64,000 nt of DNA, taken from positions 244,310 to 308,309 of the forward strand of contig CAVWSM010000020.1 in assembly GCA_963757805.1 (NCBI GenBank), in the 5' to 3' direction. The stretch is from CAVWSM01 sp963757805 (GTDB lineage Bacteria; Actinomycetota; Actinomycetes; Jiangellales; Jiangellaceae). Shown piece by piece: positions 1 through 9,500 of the stretch (the stretch's first letter is position 1; each line of letters opens with the position of its first letter). The position numbers and the translations under genes were made by a program. The notes under the pieces were generated by a model. It was not told the DNA's origin and did no database searches. It saw nothing but the letters and a program-made list of their open reading frames with translations.

Positions 1-296
1 CCGATGCGACCGAACCGCGCGGCCCGATCTTCGTCCGGCGCCGTCTTCGACGCAACGACACCCTGCGTCGATAGGTTCGGCGCAGAGTGTCGTTGCGTCG
101 AATCTGGCGGCACCCCCACCGCGACCAGCTCAGGCTTGACTGCCTCGGCCTCGGCGAGCCGGCGCCCAACCCGGCTGCGCGAGCCGAAAGCCATCTCCGC
201 CGCCAGCGCGAGCAGTGCGAGCGCGAACACCGCGATGGCGCTGTTGACAAGGCTGTCCGACATTCGAGCCCACTGGACGAGTTGTTCGGCGCTCAC
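1..296 (-). CDS. ccsB: Cytochrome c biogenesis protein CcsB/ResC, N-terminal part
   Basis: This is the start of the heme-handling membrane subunit of system-II cytochrome c maturation; the rest lies beyond the left edge. It begins with GTG at 294-296, sharing GTGA with the resB stop, which implies translational coupling. The visible N-terminus has one hydrophobic segment (about residues 15-35) followed by a charged linker, as in actinobacterial CcsB. The WWD heme motif expected in this family would be further on and is not seen. The linker is encoded across a strong palindrome (46-102). The identification rests on position after resB and the N-terminal pattern. Confidence 0.8.
   Translation of the reverse strand, partial: MSAEQLVQWARMSDSLVNSAIAVFALALLALAAEMAFGSRSRVGRRLAEAEAVKPELVAVGVPPDSTQRHSAPNLSTQGVVASKTAPDEDRAARFGRI
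46..102. repeat. Perfect 16-bp inverted repeat inside ccsB
   Basis: Arms at 46-61 (TTCGACGCAACGACAC) and 87-102 (its exact reverse complement) enclose 25 bases. Beyond one mismatch the pairing continues through CTGCG/CGCAG (63-67 and 81-85). The whole 57 bases fall in the coding frame of the CcsB linker, so the palindrome is translated. It resembles a REP-type or small mobile palindromic insertion; no second copy was seen in this window. Confidence 0.75.
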
Positions 297-1891
297 GGGG
301 TCTCCTCCGGCGTGCGGTCCAGCTCGAGCGCGAGCCGGTCGATCTCCTCACCCAGGTCGCCGCCCTCGGACCGGTCCAGCCCAGCGACCTCGACAACCGT
401 ACGCCCGTCACCGGCCGCCGACACTCGCACCCACACTCGGCGGCGACGGACGAACAGGGACACGATGAGCCCAAGCACTGCGGCGGCCACGCCGATGAGC
501 GCGGCGGTCTTGCCCGGCGTCTTGCTCACCTGGAAGTTAACCCAGGGCACATATCCGTCGAAGGTCACCGTCCCCGCACCGTCCGGCAGACCGACTGACT
601 GTCCGATCGCGAGCGCCTGCCGGTAGGGCTCGCCGTCGACCTCGAACTGCTCCATGCCCGATGTGTCCAGGCGGTAGACCGACTCCGGCTGCCCGTCGTC
701 GAGCCCGAGATCCCCGTGCCACGCAGTGAAGTAGAGCGCCGGGAGCCGCGGTTCGGGGAACACCGAGTGCGGTCCGGTCTCGTCGAGGACGGCCGTAGGG
801 AGAAAGATGCCCTGGATGCCGATGTCCTCCCCCGAAGGCACTTGCACCTTGACGACGCCGGTCGATAGATAGTTGTCGTCCTGCGGCAGGAACGGCACGG
901 CACCGGAGAAGAGCACCTCCCCCGCGGCATCACGCACGGTGACGCGCGGTGCGTAGCCGGGATTGAGGATGTGGACCATCGTGCCGGCGACCCGCAGCGG
1001 ATGGTTGACGCGGATCGTGGCGTCGTACGGCTCCTCGCCCGGCGCCGGCGTGACACGTACGTGCGCGGCGAAGTCTTCGGGCGACCCTAGCTGCTCGCCG
1101 GAGTCGCGGAAGTCCATGACGAACTCGTCGACCTGCAGCGAGAAGGGCGCGAGATCTGAGGCGTCGAACCGCGCCCCAGTCGACATCGAGTCGTACTGGA
1201 TGATGCTGTTGGCAAATCCGCTGCCCTGTGTGACGAGCACCTGGGCGCGGTAGCCGAACAGCCCACCGACGGCGACGCCGACGAGCACGACCACGAGTGA
1301 AAGGTGGAAGACCAGGTTGCCGGTCTCGCGTAGGTGACCCTTCTCCCCGGCCAGCGATTCGTCGTAGACGGCTACGCGGTAGCGGTGCCGGCGCAGCACC
1401 ACTTTTGCCCGTGCCAGCACTTCCTGCGGCGCCGTGTCCACCTCGTACGAACGATGTGCCGGCAGCCGCGAGAAGTTCCGTGGCGCGCGCGGCGGCCGGG
1501 CCTGCATGGCCTTCCAGTGCTGCAGGCTGCGCGGCACGATGCAGCCGACGAGCGAGATGAACAGCAGCAGGTAAACAGAGGCGAACCAAGGAGTGGAGTA
1601 GACGTCGAACAGCCCGACAGTGTCGTAGAACTCGCCCAGCCCCGGGTTGCTCTCGATCCATTGCGCAACCGCCACCGGGTTGCTGCGCCGCTGCGGCAGG
1701 AGTGAGCCGGGGATCGCGAGCAGCGCAAGCAGGAACAGCAGGAACAACGCGACGCGCATCGACGTGAGCTGACGCCACGCCCAGCGCGCAAGCTCGAGAG
1801 GCGAGAGCGGCGGAGGGGTGTACGGGACGTCGCGGTTGCTGTCATATGTGTCAAGCACGTTGGGCTGGTCCGTGGTTTCCGGCTTGGTCAC
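293..1891 (-). CDS. resB: Cytochrome c biogenesis protein ResB
   Basis: ResB, 532 residues, partners CcsB to deliver heme and reduced apocytochrome at the outer face of the membrane. Hydrophobic segments are visible near residues 45-65, 105-122, 192-212 and 463-483, with a large extracytoplasmic loop between the third and fourth. This is the normal ResB topology and length. It overlaps ccdA upstream (1888-1891) and ccsB downstream (293-296) by four bases each, so the set is one operon. The start is fixed by the ATG in the ccdA stop overlap. No odd features. Confidence 0.93.
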   Translation of the reverse strand: MTKPETTDQPNVLDTYDSNRDVPYTPPPLSPLELARWAWRQLTSMRVALFLLFLLALLAIPGSLLPQRRSNPVAVAQWIESNPGLGEFYDTVGLFDVYSTPWFASVYLLLFISLVGCIVPRSLQHWKAMQARPPRAPRNFSRLPAHRSYEVDTAPQEVLARAKVVLRRHRYRVAVYDESLAGEKGHLRETGNLVFHLSLVVVLVGVAVGGLFGYRAQVLVTQGSGFANSIIQYDSMSTGARFDASDLAPFSLQVDEFVMDFRDSGEQLGSPEDFAAHVRVTPAPGEEPYDATIRVNHPLRVAGTMVHILNPGYAPRVTVRDAAGEVLFSGAVPFLPQDDNYLSTGVVKVQVPSGEDIGIQGIFLPTAVLDETGPHSVFPEPRLPALYFTAWHGDLGLDDGQPESVYRLDTSGMEQFEVDGEPYRQALAIGQSVGLPDGAGTVTFDGYVPWVNFQVSKTPGKTAALIGVAAAVLGLIVSLFVRRRRVWVRVSAAGDGRTVVEVAGLDRSEGGDLGEEIDRLALELDRTPEETP

Positions 1892-2649
1892 ACCGCCACC
1901 TCGAACCCGTTGATCCAGCCCTGCATACCGGCGACCATCTCACTCCAGACGCCCGTGACGAGCAGCACGCCCAGACTGACGAGCATGACGCCTCCGGCGC
2001 GCATCACCCACACCCGGTGCGTGCGCACCCACCCGAACGTGCCGAGCGCCCGCCGATAGGCGAGGCCCGCGGCGAGGAACGGCAGCCCAAGACCGATGCA
2101 GTAGGCGGCGGAGAGCACGGCACCCCGGGCAGCGCTCGCCTCCTCGAACGCGAGTGCTTGTACGGCCGCCAACGTGGGGCCGATGCACGGAGTCCAGCCA
2201 AGCCCGAACAGCACACCGAGCAGCGGCGCGCCGGCGAGGCCGATGCGCGGCGTGCTGTGCAGGCGCCACTCCCTCGACATTCCCGGCAGCCACCCAGCGA
2301 AAGCGAGCCCCATCGCGATCGTCACCACGCCGAGCAGGCGGGTGATCGGGTCCTGGTGCTCAAGCAGGACACTGCCGAGGCTGCCGAACGCCAGGCCGTA
2401 CGACACAAACACCGCGGTGAAGCCGAGCACGAACAGCGCGGTGCCAAGGCCGACACGCGATCGGCGGCCGCTGCCCTCGGCAAGCTCCGCGCCGGAGAGC
2501 CCGGTGACGTACGACAGATAGCCGGGGACGAGCGGCAGGACGCACGGCGACAGAAACGAGACGAGCCCGGCGAGCGCGGCGACCGGGAGCGCAATGGCTA
2601 GCGATCCCGTCAGGACGAGCTCGCCGAAACTGCTGTTGCTGTCGGTCAT
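1888..2649 (-). CDS. ccdA: Cytochrome c biogenesis protein CcdA (DsbD-type thiol-disulfide transporter)
   Basis: A 253-residue polytopic membrane protein with about six hydrophobic segments. It carries the two conserved cysteine motifs of CcdA: SPCVLP near residue 36 and WTPCIGP near residue 155. These pass electrons from cytoplasmic thioredoxin to the outer-face TlpA/ResA protein, keeping apocytochrome cysteines reduced. It overlaps tlpA (2646-2649) and resB by four bases. Position between tlpA and resB confirms the role. Confidence 0.93.
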   Translation of the reverse strand: MTDSNSSFGELVLTGSLAIALPVAALAGLVSFLSPCVLPLVPGYLSYVTGLSGAELAEGSGRRSRVGLGTALFVLGFTAVFVSYGLAFGSLGSVLLEHQDPITRLLGVVTIAMGLAFAGWLPGMSREWRLHSTPRIGLAGAPLLGVLFGLGWTPCIGPTLAAVQALAFEEASAARGAVLSAAYCIGLGLPFLAAGLAYRRALGTFGWVRTHRVWVMRAGGVMLVSLGVLLVTGVWSEMVAGMQGWINGFEVAV

Positions 2650-3242
2650 GCTGGCTCGGCTGCCACGTCGGCGACGAGGTCGCGGAGCGAGGTCTCGCTG
2701 ATCGGTCCGATGACCCGCGCGGCGAGCCGGCCCTGACGGTCCACGACAAGGGTGCTCGGGATCGACGACGGGGGAAGCGTCTCCCGGAAAGCCAGCAGGC
2801 GTACGCCGTCAGTGTCGACGACGCTGGGGAAGGTGATGCCGAATTCCTCGACGAATGCGTCCGCGCCTGTCTCTGTGTCGCGCGTGTTGACGCCGACGAA
2901 CTGCACGCCCTGGTCGGCCAGCTCGGTTGCCACTGCCTGCAGCCCGGGCGCCTCCTGCCTGCACGGCGGGCACCATGAGCCCCACACGTTGAGGACGACG
3001 ACGTCACCAGCGGCATCCGCGAGGCTGAAGTCACCCCCGTCGAGCGTCGGGCCCTCGAACTCCGGCGCCGCCTCGCGATCGTCGGGCGCGATCGTCGTGA
3101 CGGCACCCGTACCCGAGATGTAGCCCGCCTGGTCGCCGGTGTCTCTCCGCTGCACCTCGCCGGAGGCGCAGGCGGTGACGAGCATGAGTACGCCTGTGAG
3201 GGCCAGGAGTGCGGCGGTGCGGCGGTGGCGTCGTACGTACAT
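2646..3242 (-). CDS. resA: TlpA/ResA-like thioredoxin lipoprotein
   Basis: A 198-residue exported thioredoxin-fold protein. The N-terminus is a lipoprotein signal with a lipobox ending at Cys25 (LVTAC). The redox motif WCPPC lies near residues 91-95, followed by the ResA/TlpA pattern of a thioredoxin domain. It probably reduces apocytochrome c, receiving electrons from CcdA, whose gene overlaps its end. The start used is the ATG giving a normal signal peptide with early arginines. Confidence 0.9.
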   Translation of the reverse strand: MYVRRHRRTAALLALTGVLMLVTACASGEVQRRDTGDQAGYISGTGAVTTIAPDDREAAPEFEGPTLDGGDFSLADAAGDVVVLNVWGSWCPPCRQEAPGLQAVATELADQGVQFVGVNTRDTETGADAFVEEFGITFPSVVDTDGVRLLAFRETLPPSSIPSTLVVDRQGRLAARVIGPISETSLRDLVADVAAEPA

Positions 3243-3251
3243 AACGGTTGC

Positions 3252-3899
3252 TCAGGCTCCCGCGGCGAACTTGCGGGACTGCCTGACGGGCAGCAGGTCC
3301 GCTGCTGGCTCGCTGTAGGAGACGGCGACGATCTGCTCGTCGTCGTAGGTGAACGTGGTGAGGCTGGCGAGCGAGCACTGACGCTTACGCGGGTCGTGCC
3401 AGAGCCGGCGCCCCTCGACCGCGCTGCGCACGATCCAGATGGGCAGCTGGTGGGACACGACGAGTGCCTCATGGCCGTCGGCTTTGGCGCGGGCATCGGA
3501 CACGGCGGCTCGCATGCGCTCCACGATCGACGTGTAGGGCTCGCCCCACGACGGCGTGAACGGGTTGCGCAGGTGCCGCCACGCTGTGGGGTTGCGCAGC
3601 GCGCCGTCGCCCACTCCGAAGCGCGTGCCTTCGAATACGTTGGCCGCTTCGATGACGCGTTCGTCCAGCACCGGCACGAGTCCGAATTCCGTAGCGATGG
3701 GTGCGGCGGTTTCCTGCGCCCGCTCGAGCGGCGACGACACGAGATAGGTGATGTCGCGGTCCTTGAGCGTCTCGGCTATCCGCTCGGCCATCGCTTGACC
3801 GCGCTCGGAGAGCCGGTAGCCCGGTAGCCGGCCGTACAGCACACCGGTGGGGTTGTGGACCTCGCCGTGGCGCAGCAGGTGCACTCGCGTAGCGGTCAC
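3252..3899 (-). CDS. Histidine phosphatase family protein (phosphoglycerate-mutase-like)
   Basis: A 215-residue member of the histidine phosphatase superfamily. The catalytic RHGE motif lies at about residues 10-13 and a second SH motif (VVSHQ) in the C-terminal half. I chose the GTG at 3897-3899, which shares GTGA with the hemL stop; the open frame continues upstream but that part is not family-like. The substrate is unknown; this gene commonly sits between hemL and the cytochrome biogenesis genes in actinobacteria. Confidence 0.85.
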   Translation of the reverse strand: MTATRVHLLRHGEVHNPTGVLYGRLPGYRLSERGQAMAERIAETLKDRDITYLVSSPLERAQETAAPIATEFGLVPVLDERVIEAANVFEGTRFGVGDGALRNPTAWRHLRNPFTPSWGEPYTSIVERMRAAVSDARAKADGHEALVVSHQLPIWIVRSAVEGRRLWHDPRKRQCSLASLTTFTYDDEQIVAVSYSEPAADLLPVRQSRKFAAGA

Positions 3900-5233
3900 T
3901 CGGTCTCCTCGCGTACGGCGGCCGCGGCGCGGGCGGCGACGGGCAGAGCAGCCGCGATGCGTTGCATGGCCGCGTCGCCATGCACAGCGGACACGAACCA
4001 TGCCTCGTACGCACTGGGTGGCAGGTAGACGCCCTCGGCGAGCAGGGCGTGGAAGAACGCGCGGAAGCGCCCCGCGTGCGTGCGCTTCGCCGTCGCGAAG
4101 TCGGTCACGACGGGCGTGTCTATCGGATCGACGAAGAAGACGCTGAACATGTTTCCGGCAGCGGAGACCACGTGCGGGACGCTCTCCTTGGCAAGGGCTT
4201 CGCTAACCAGATGCTGGACCTCAGCGGACACGCGATCGACAATCGCGTAGACCTCGTCGGTCGCCAGGCGCAGTGTGGCCAGGCCGGCGGTGGTTGCGAC
4301 CGGGTTTCCCGACAGCGTGCCCGCCTGGTAGACCGGGCCGGCGGGAGCGAGGTGCTGCATGACGTCGGCGCGTCCACCGAACGCCGCCGCCGGGAGCCCG
4401 CCGCCCATCACCTTGCCGAAGGTGAACAGGTCGGGCGCAACGCCTTCGAGGCCGTACCAGCCGGCAGCGCCCACCCGGAAACCGGTCATGACCTCATCAA
4501 GGATGAGCAGCGCGCCGTGCGCGTGCGCGGTGTCGGCTAGGTGCTGGTTGAACCCATCGAGGGGCGCGACGACACCCATGTTGCCGGCGGCCGCCTCGGT
4601 GATGATGCAGGCGATCTGGTCGCCATGCTCTGCGAAGACCTCTGTGACCGCGGCCTTGTCGTTGTAGGGGAGCACGATCGTCTCGCCCGCGCTCGCCCCG
4701 GTGACCCCCGGCGTGTCTGGCAACCCGAGCGTCGCGACGCCGGAGCCGGCGTGGGCGAGAAGCGCGTCGACGTGGCCGTGGTAGCAGCCGGCGAACTTGA
4801 CGACCTTGGTCCGCCCGGTGAATCCGCGGGCCAACCGGATCGCGCTCATCGTCGCCTCGGTGCCGCTGGAGACCAGCCGAATCTCCTCGACCGGGCCGAC
4901 CCGCGCCACGATCTCCTCGGCGAGCTCGACCTCGGGCTGGGTGGGGGTGCCGTACGAGGTCCCTCGTGAGACGGCCTGCTGCACCGCCGCGACGACCTGC
5001 GGATGCGCGTGGCCGAGCAGCATCGGACCCCAGGAGCCGACCAGGTCGACGTACTCCCGTCCGTCGGCGTCGACGAGGTAGGGCCCGCGGGCGCTCGCCA
5101 TGAAGCGCGGGGTCCCGCCGACCGCGCGGAAGGCGCGCACCGGCGAGTTGACGCCGCCCGGGGTGACCGCCGTGGCGCGCTCGAACAGCGCCTGTGAGGC
5201 CGGGGCGTCGTACGGGTAGGTCACGGGCGGCAT
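3896..5233 (-). CDS. hemL: Glutamate-1-semialdehyde 2,1-aminomutase
   Basis: HemL converts glutamate-1-semialdehyde to 5-aminolevulinate in the C5 heme pathway, using PLP. The 445-residue protein has the family N-terminus (TPGGVNSPVRAF), the PLP-binding region and the catalytic lysine in FTFGKVMGGG near residue 274. Length is normal. It overlaps the downstream phosphatase gene by four bases. Its pathway partners hemA, hemC, hemD and hemB lie 32 kb away at 37.9-42.9 kb. Confidence 0.95.
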   Translation of the reverse strand: MPPVTYPYDAPASQALFERATAVTPGGVNSPVRAFRAVGGTPRFMASARGPYLVDADGREYVDLVGSWGPMLLGHAHPQVVAAVQQAVSRGTSYGTPTQPEVELAEEIVARVGPVEEIRLVSSGTEATMSAIRLARGFTGRTKVVKFAGCYHGHVDALLAHAGSGVATLGLPDTPGVTGASAGETIVLPYNDKAAVTEVFAEHGDQIACIITEAAAGNMGVVAPLDGFNQHLADTAHAHGALLILDEVMTGFRVGAAGWYGLEGVAPDLFTFGKVMGGGLPAAAFGGRADVMQHLAPAGPVYQAGTLSGNPVATTAGLATLRLATDEVYAIVDRVSAEVQHLVSEALAKESVPHVVSAAGNMFSVFFVDPIDTPVVTDFATAKRTHAGRFRAFFHALLAEGVYLPPSAYEAWFVSAVHGDAAMQRIAAALPVAARAAAAVREETE

Positions 5234-5271
5234 TGTCGCAGGCTGCGCATGGTGCGCGGTCCGGCGGGCTG

Positions 5272-5340
5272 CAAGATCAAGAGGACCCTTCTGCCCGACT
5301 CGCTCTCAACAGGTCGCGCGGAAGGGTCCTGTGGATCTTG
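5272..5340. repeat. Long imperfect hairpin between jetD and hemL
   Basis: Two 19-base arms (5272-5290 and 5322-5340) pair with a 7-bp and a 9-bp stem separated by a symmetric 3x3 mismatch, around a loop of about 31 bases. It fills most of the 109-bp gap downstream of jetD and upstream of hemL. It could terminate the Wadjet transcript or be a small palindromic repeat; there is no T tract on either strand. Confidence 0.6.
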
Positions 5341-5342
5341 CT

Positions 5343-6533
5343 CTAGCGGAGCAACCCCAGCACCCGGTCCCAACTCACCAGTTCCTGCTCCAGCCGTACG
5401 GCTGGAGCAAAGGTGTCCTCGACCAGATCGCGATAGAGGTCGCCCTCGGCCAACGTGAGGTTGTCGAGGCGCGCCCGGGTCGGGGACGGCTCGACAACCC
5501 ACCTGTCACGGTGAGCGAGGAGCGTCGCCCGGTCCATGAGCAGCGATCGCACGTGCGGCAGCCAGGCCCGCAGCCGATGAAGGATGGCGAAGCCATGGGT
5601 GTCGATGTCACCCCAGTAGTCCACCTCGCAGTCGGCCAGCCAGGGCACCCGTCCGAGGCGCGCGACGGTGTAGCCACTGCCGAAAACGAGCATTGTGCCG
5701 TCCAGCAGGGGCAAGGCCAGGTAACTCACTTCGTTCTCGACCACGATCACGCGGGAGGGCGAAGCCGACAATTGGGCAAGCTCGTCCACCTGCGCCCCGA
5801 TCTCGGTGAGGCCGCCCGGAAGGAGGCCTGCTTGAGCGCGAAGCCGAATCAATGGCTCGGGCTGTCGGTACCCGAAGCGCAACCCGAAGTCCCGTCCTCG
5901 AGATTGCCGCTGGTCCACGGACCGCTCATCGAGAACGACCTCCAGCAACTCAGCCAGGATCGGTCGATGCCGCTCGATGAACTTCGTATCGACACTAGGC
6001 ACAGCGACCTCGCGGAGATACCTGCCCTGGCGAGTATGGGCACGAAGCCACGTGGCCGTCGCGACGATTCTTGACCATTCGTCAGCGTGGGTAAGCGCAC
6101 GAAGTGGGAACTCGACCACCCACGCGAGCCAGGCTGGCTCCGACCCGCGCGTTAACTCGACAACGTTGTCGAAGCGATCGATGGCATCGGCCACGCCGAG
6201 AATCAACCATGCCTGGTCGTAAGACGTCACGAGGGCTCGGGCCGGGAGCTCGTTGTGACCCACGGCCCGGCCACCCACGCGTCGCATGCTCACGTCGTAG
6301 GTCGGTTGGCCACCTTTTGTGGCGTCACGCACTATGCGGTCTCGCCAGCGACGAACCTCCTGCAGGTCCGCGGCCACCTCCGAGGGGGTCGGCCCCTTAA
6401 GCGGGACTGACAGCTCTGGGAAGGGCTCCCCGCGGGCATAGCTGGACAGCAACGAGCCGCTGCGCCAACTCCGCTCTACGGCTTTCCTGACGTCCGCCGA
6501 GGTGGACCAGGTGCTCGACCGGCTTGTGCTCAC
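5343..6533 (-). CDS. jetD: Wadjet nuclease subunit JetD (DUF3322/DUF2220)
   Basis: JetD is the topoisomerase-VI/Toprim-like nuclease of the Wadjet system, which cleaves DNA gripped by the JetABC motor. The 396-residue protein has an N-terminal DUF3322-type part and a C-terminal DUF2220 Toprim-like part. The latter has the glutamate in VVENEVSYL (about residue 263) and the acidic motif YWGDIDTHG (about 303-311), consistent with a metal-binding active site. I chose the GTG at 6531-6533, sharing GTGA with the jetC stop; the longer open frame upstream overlaps jetC and is not family-like. Last gene of the operon. Confidence 0.92.
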   Translation of the reverse strand: MSTSRSSTWSTSADVRKAVERSWRSGSLLSSYARGEPFPELSVPLKGPTPSEVAADLQEVRRWRDRIVRDATKGGQPTYDVSMRRVGGRAVGHNELPARALVTSYDQAWLILGVADAIDRFDNVVELTRGSEPAWLAWVVEFPLRALTHADEWSRIVATATWLRAHTRQGRYLREVAVPSVDTKFIERHRPILAELLEVVLDERSVDQRQSRGRDFGLRFGYRQPEPLIRLRAQAGLLPGGLTEIGAQVDELAQLSASPSRVIVVENEVSYLALPLLDGTMLVFGSGYTVARLGRVPWLADCEVDYWGDIDTHGFAILHRLRAWLPHVRSLLMDRATLLAHRDRWVVEPSPTRARLDNLTLAEGDLYRDLVEDTFAPAVRLEQELVSWDRVLGLLR

Positions 6534-9500
6534 GAAGGTGTGCCCGTAACGGGAAGCCTGCTGAGGGTGCGCTGCGCGACATACTCCTCGATGGTCAGGC
6601 TCTGTAGTAGCGAGCACTCGCCGCTGCGGTTCTCGACGAACCCGACCGCGGAAACGAACGGCTCGATGATGTGCACTTTCTGCAGCGGTGTGACGATCAG
6701 CAGCTGAAGACCCAAGCGCCGGAACAGCCCCAGTGCGTAGCGGGTGGAGACGTCCGACCCGCGGCCGAACGCCTCGTCGATCACCGCGAACCGGAAGTCT
6801 CGCGACTTGGCGACACCCCACTCCAACTTGAACTGATAGGCCAAGGACGCAGCCAGCACGGTGTAGGCCAGCTTCTCCTTCTGTCCGCCGGACTTCCCGT
6901 CCGAGTCGGTGTAGTGCTCCCACTCCTCATCGGTCTCCCTGTAGCGCTCTGACGCGGCGAATGTGAACCAGTTGCGGACGTCCGTCACCCAGCGGGTCCA
7001 CCGACGGTCGGCATCGCTCTGGGTCTCGCGGCCCTGGAACCGCTCGATGATGGCCTTTACCCGCAGGAAGCGCTCCTCGGAGTATTGCTCGGACTGGTCC
7101 AACACGCTGTCGTCGGTGCAGGCCCGTAGTTCGGACTGGAAGTCCTTGATGTCCTGGTGGGTGGTGCGACGGGCCTCCAGCTTGATAAAGCGACCCTCGT
7201 TGTAGTCGATGCCGTGCAGCGAGGAGTTGATGGTCTCGATCCGCACACGAATCTGGTCGGCTTCGCGGCGCAACCAGGCGTAGAAGCCAGCCAGGTCGTT
7301 GATCGTGTTGGTGTTCAGCTGATCCTTGAAGTCCTTCTCGAAGCGGGGCAGGTCGTCGTTGGCCAGCTGATCCCGGAGGGAGCGGAACTCGTTAGCGGCA
7401 TCGATCGAAGCGTCCATCTCGGCGGTGACATCAGGGTAGTCGGAGCGGAACTGGCTCATCGCCCGAACGGCTCCTCCGGCCGCCTTGTCCTTGGCCGTGT
7501 GGTGGTCGTCGATCCGTGCCCGCAGCTGGCGTGCAAGCTGGTCCTGAGCCCGGTCGCAGGCGCTGAGTTCGCTAGGGACGCCGTCGTCAAGTAAGGCGGT
7601 GATGGCGTCGTACCGGGTCGGCATCGCGTCGATGTCCGCCGCGCCATCAAGGACGGTCTGCTGCTGCGAGAGCGCCGACTCAAGGTTGATCCGTTGGTTG
7701 CGCAGCCCCCCGCGCCGATCGACCGCATCGTTGCGTGCTTGCTCGGCATGGGAAAGCTCGTCGTCAACTACGGCTAAGCGGCTGGTGATCTCGACGATCC
7801 GCGAGTCCGCCGCTTCGAGCTGCTGCTTCTCCAGTCGCCAGGCTGAGATGGCCTTGACCGATGCCTGCCAGTCGAGGTCGCTCCAGTCCTGGTATGACGA
7901 GAGCTGCTCGAGCACCGACCGGCGCGCGTCTGCCTGCAGCTTGCGACGGTCACAGTCGGCCAGCTCGGAGGCGAGGGTTGCCAGCTGGTCGTGGAGAGTC
8001 TTGGCCTGCTCGAGCAGGGCGTCGATCTTCTGCTCGTTGGACCAGCCGAGAACATAGTGGGAGCGATCGTCGATCCGCGATCGGTCGTCCTTCTCGTGGC
8101 GACCATCAGGTGACTTCACTAGACCGTTCATCGTCACCGCACGGCGCTCGCGCTGGAACACCTCCAGGTCGGGCGCACATGCATGGGAGGCACGCCGGAT
8201 CAGCTCGTTGTCGAGCCACGCCGCGAACGGCCCGTCCTTGACCTCGAGCAGGTCGACCAGCTGCGGGTGGTCCGAAGATTCCTGCGTCTCACGCAGCTGA
8301 CGCTCGGTGACCCGATAGTAGACGACCCGCGTCCCCAGGTGGTGGTCGTTGATCCACCGCGACACGGCTTGATAGTGCGCATTGGGGACGAGGATCGAGA
8401 GCGCGAACGAATGGAGTACGCGTTCGGCAGCGCCCTGCCACTCCTGGTGATCGGGCAGCACTTGGATGAGCTCTCCGGCGAAAGGCAGCTCCTCGTCGGT
8501 CAGCCCGAGCGCCTCACACAGGGCGTGGCGAATCTGGATGCTCCGCAGCGGGATGTTGCTCCGCCGGTCACGAAGCGAGACCAGCTCGGCATTGACAGTG
8601 TTGCTCTGCTCGTCGACGCCATGCCGCTCGACCTTCAGCTCTCCGATGCGGTTGTCCTCGTCGACGATGACTGCTCGCTCCCGAGCGAGCCCGTCATTGA
8701 GCTGCGCGAGACGGCGACGGAACGACACCGCGTCAGTGACCGGGTCGAGCCCCGCATGGGAGAGGAGGTCCGCATGACGCTCACGGGTGGCCTCACGTTT
8801 GCCGCGTGTCTGTTCTTCGGTGCTTATCAGTCGCTCGAGCTCACCGATTCGATCGCCACCGGCACCGTGGCGCTCTATGCGGAGCTGCTCCTGCTCGGCG
8901 CGCAGGCGAGTGCAGAGATTGTCGGCCGTAATCACCTGTTCGTCGACGACCTCAAGGTCGACCCGGATGCGCTGGAGCGCATCGGTAAGCACGGTCTTCT
9001 TGACGTCTGCGAAGTAGAAGCGGAGGGCTTCGCTCAACCCCTGCGCCTCGGCGATCTGAAGCGCCAGCCGGTCGTGGGTGTCGCAATGCACGAGCAATGG
9101 CTCGAGCTGGGCGAGCTGGTCTCGGGCGCGACGCACGGCGTCGTGCGCGGCGGTCAGGTGCTGGAAATGCGCGACCAGGCTGGCGATCTTGGAGTTCGGA
9201 TCGGCGGGCTCGAGCATATGGCGGCGTACGAAGTCGTCGAGGTTGCCCACCGACTTCAACGATACGGTCTGGTGGAAGAGCTCCATCGCTTGCTCAGAGT
9301 GGATGCCGAGGAGGCGGCGAGCTTGCTGGCCATAGGCCGGGAAGTGGTCCTCAACGCTTGCCCCGCCGGCCCGCAGTCGTCGCTTCAGCACATTGATGTC
9401 GGTGCCGAAGCTGGAGAAGTCCCGCACGATGGTGAGCGCCCGAGGTGCCGTGACGAAGTACCGCTGGGGTTGACCAGCGCTGGTGTCCTTGACCCAGAAC

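Noticed and set aside
5343..6923. A longer JetD starting at 6923
   Set aside because: The extra 130 codons overlap the conserved ATPase end of JetC and are not JetD-like; the GTG at 6533 in the GTGA overlap fits the operon.
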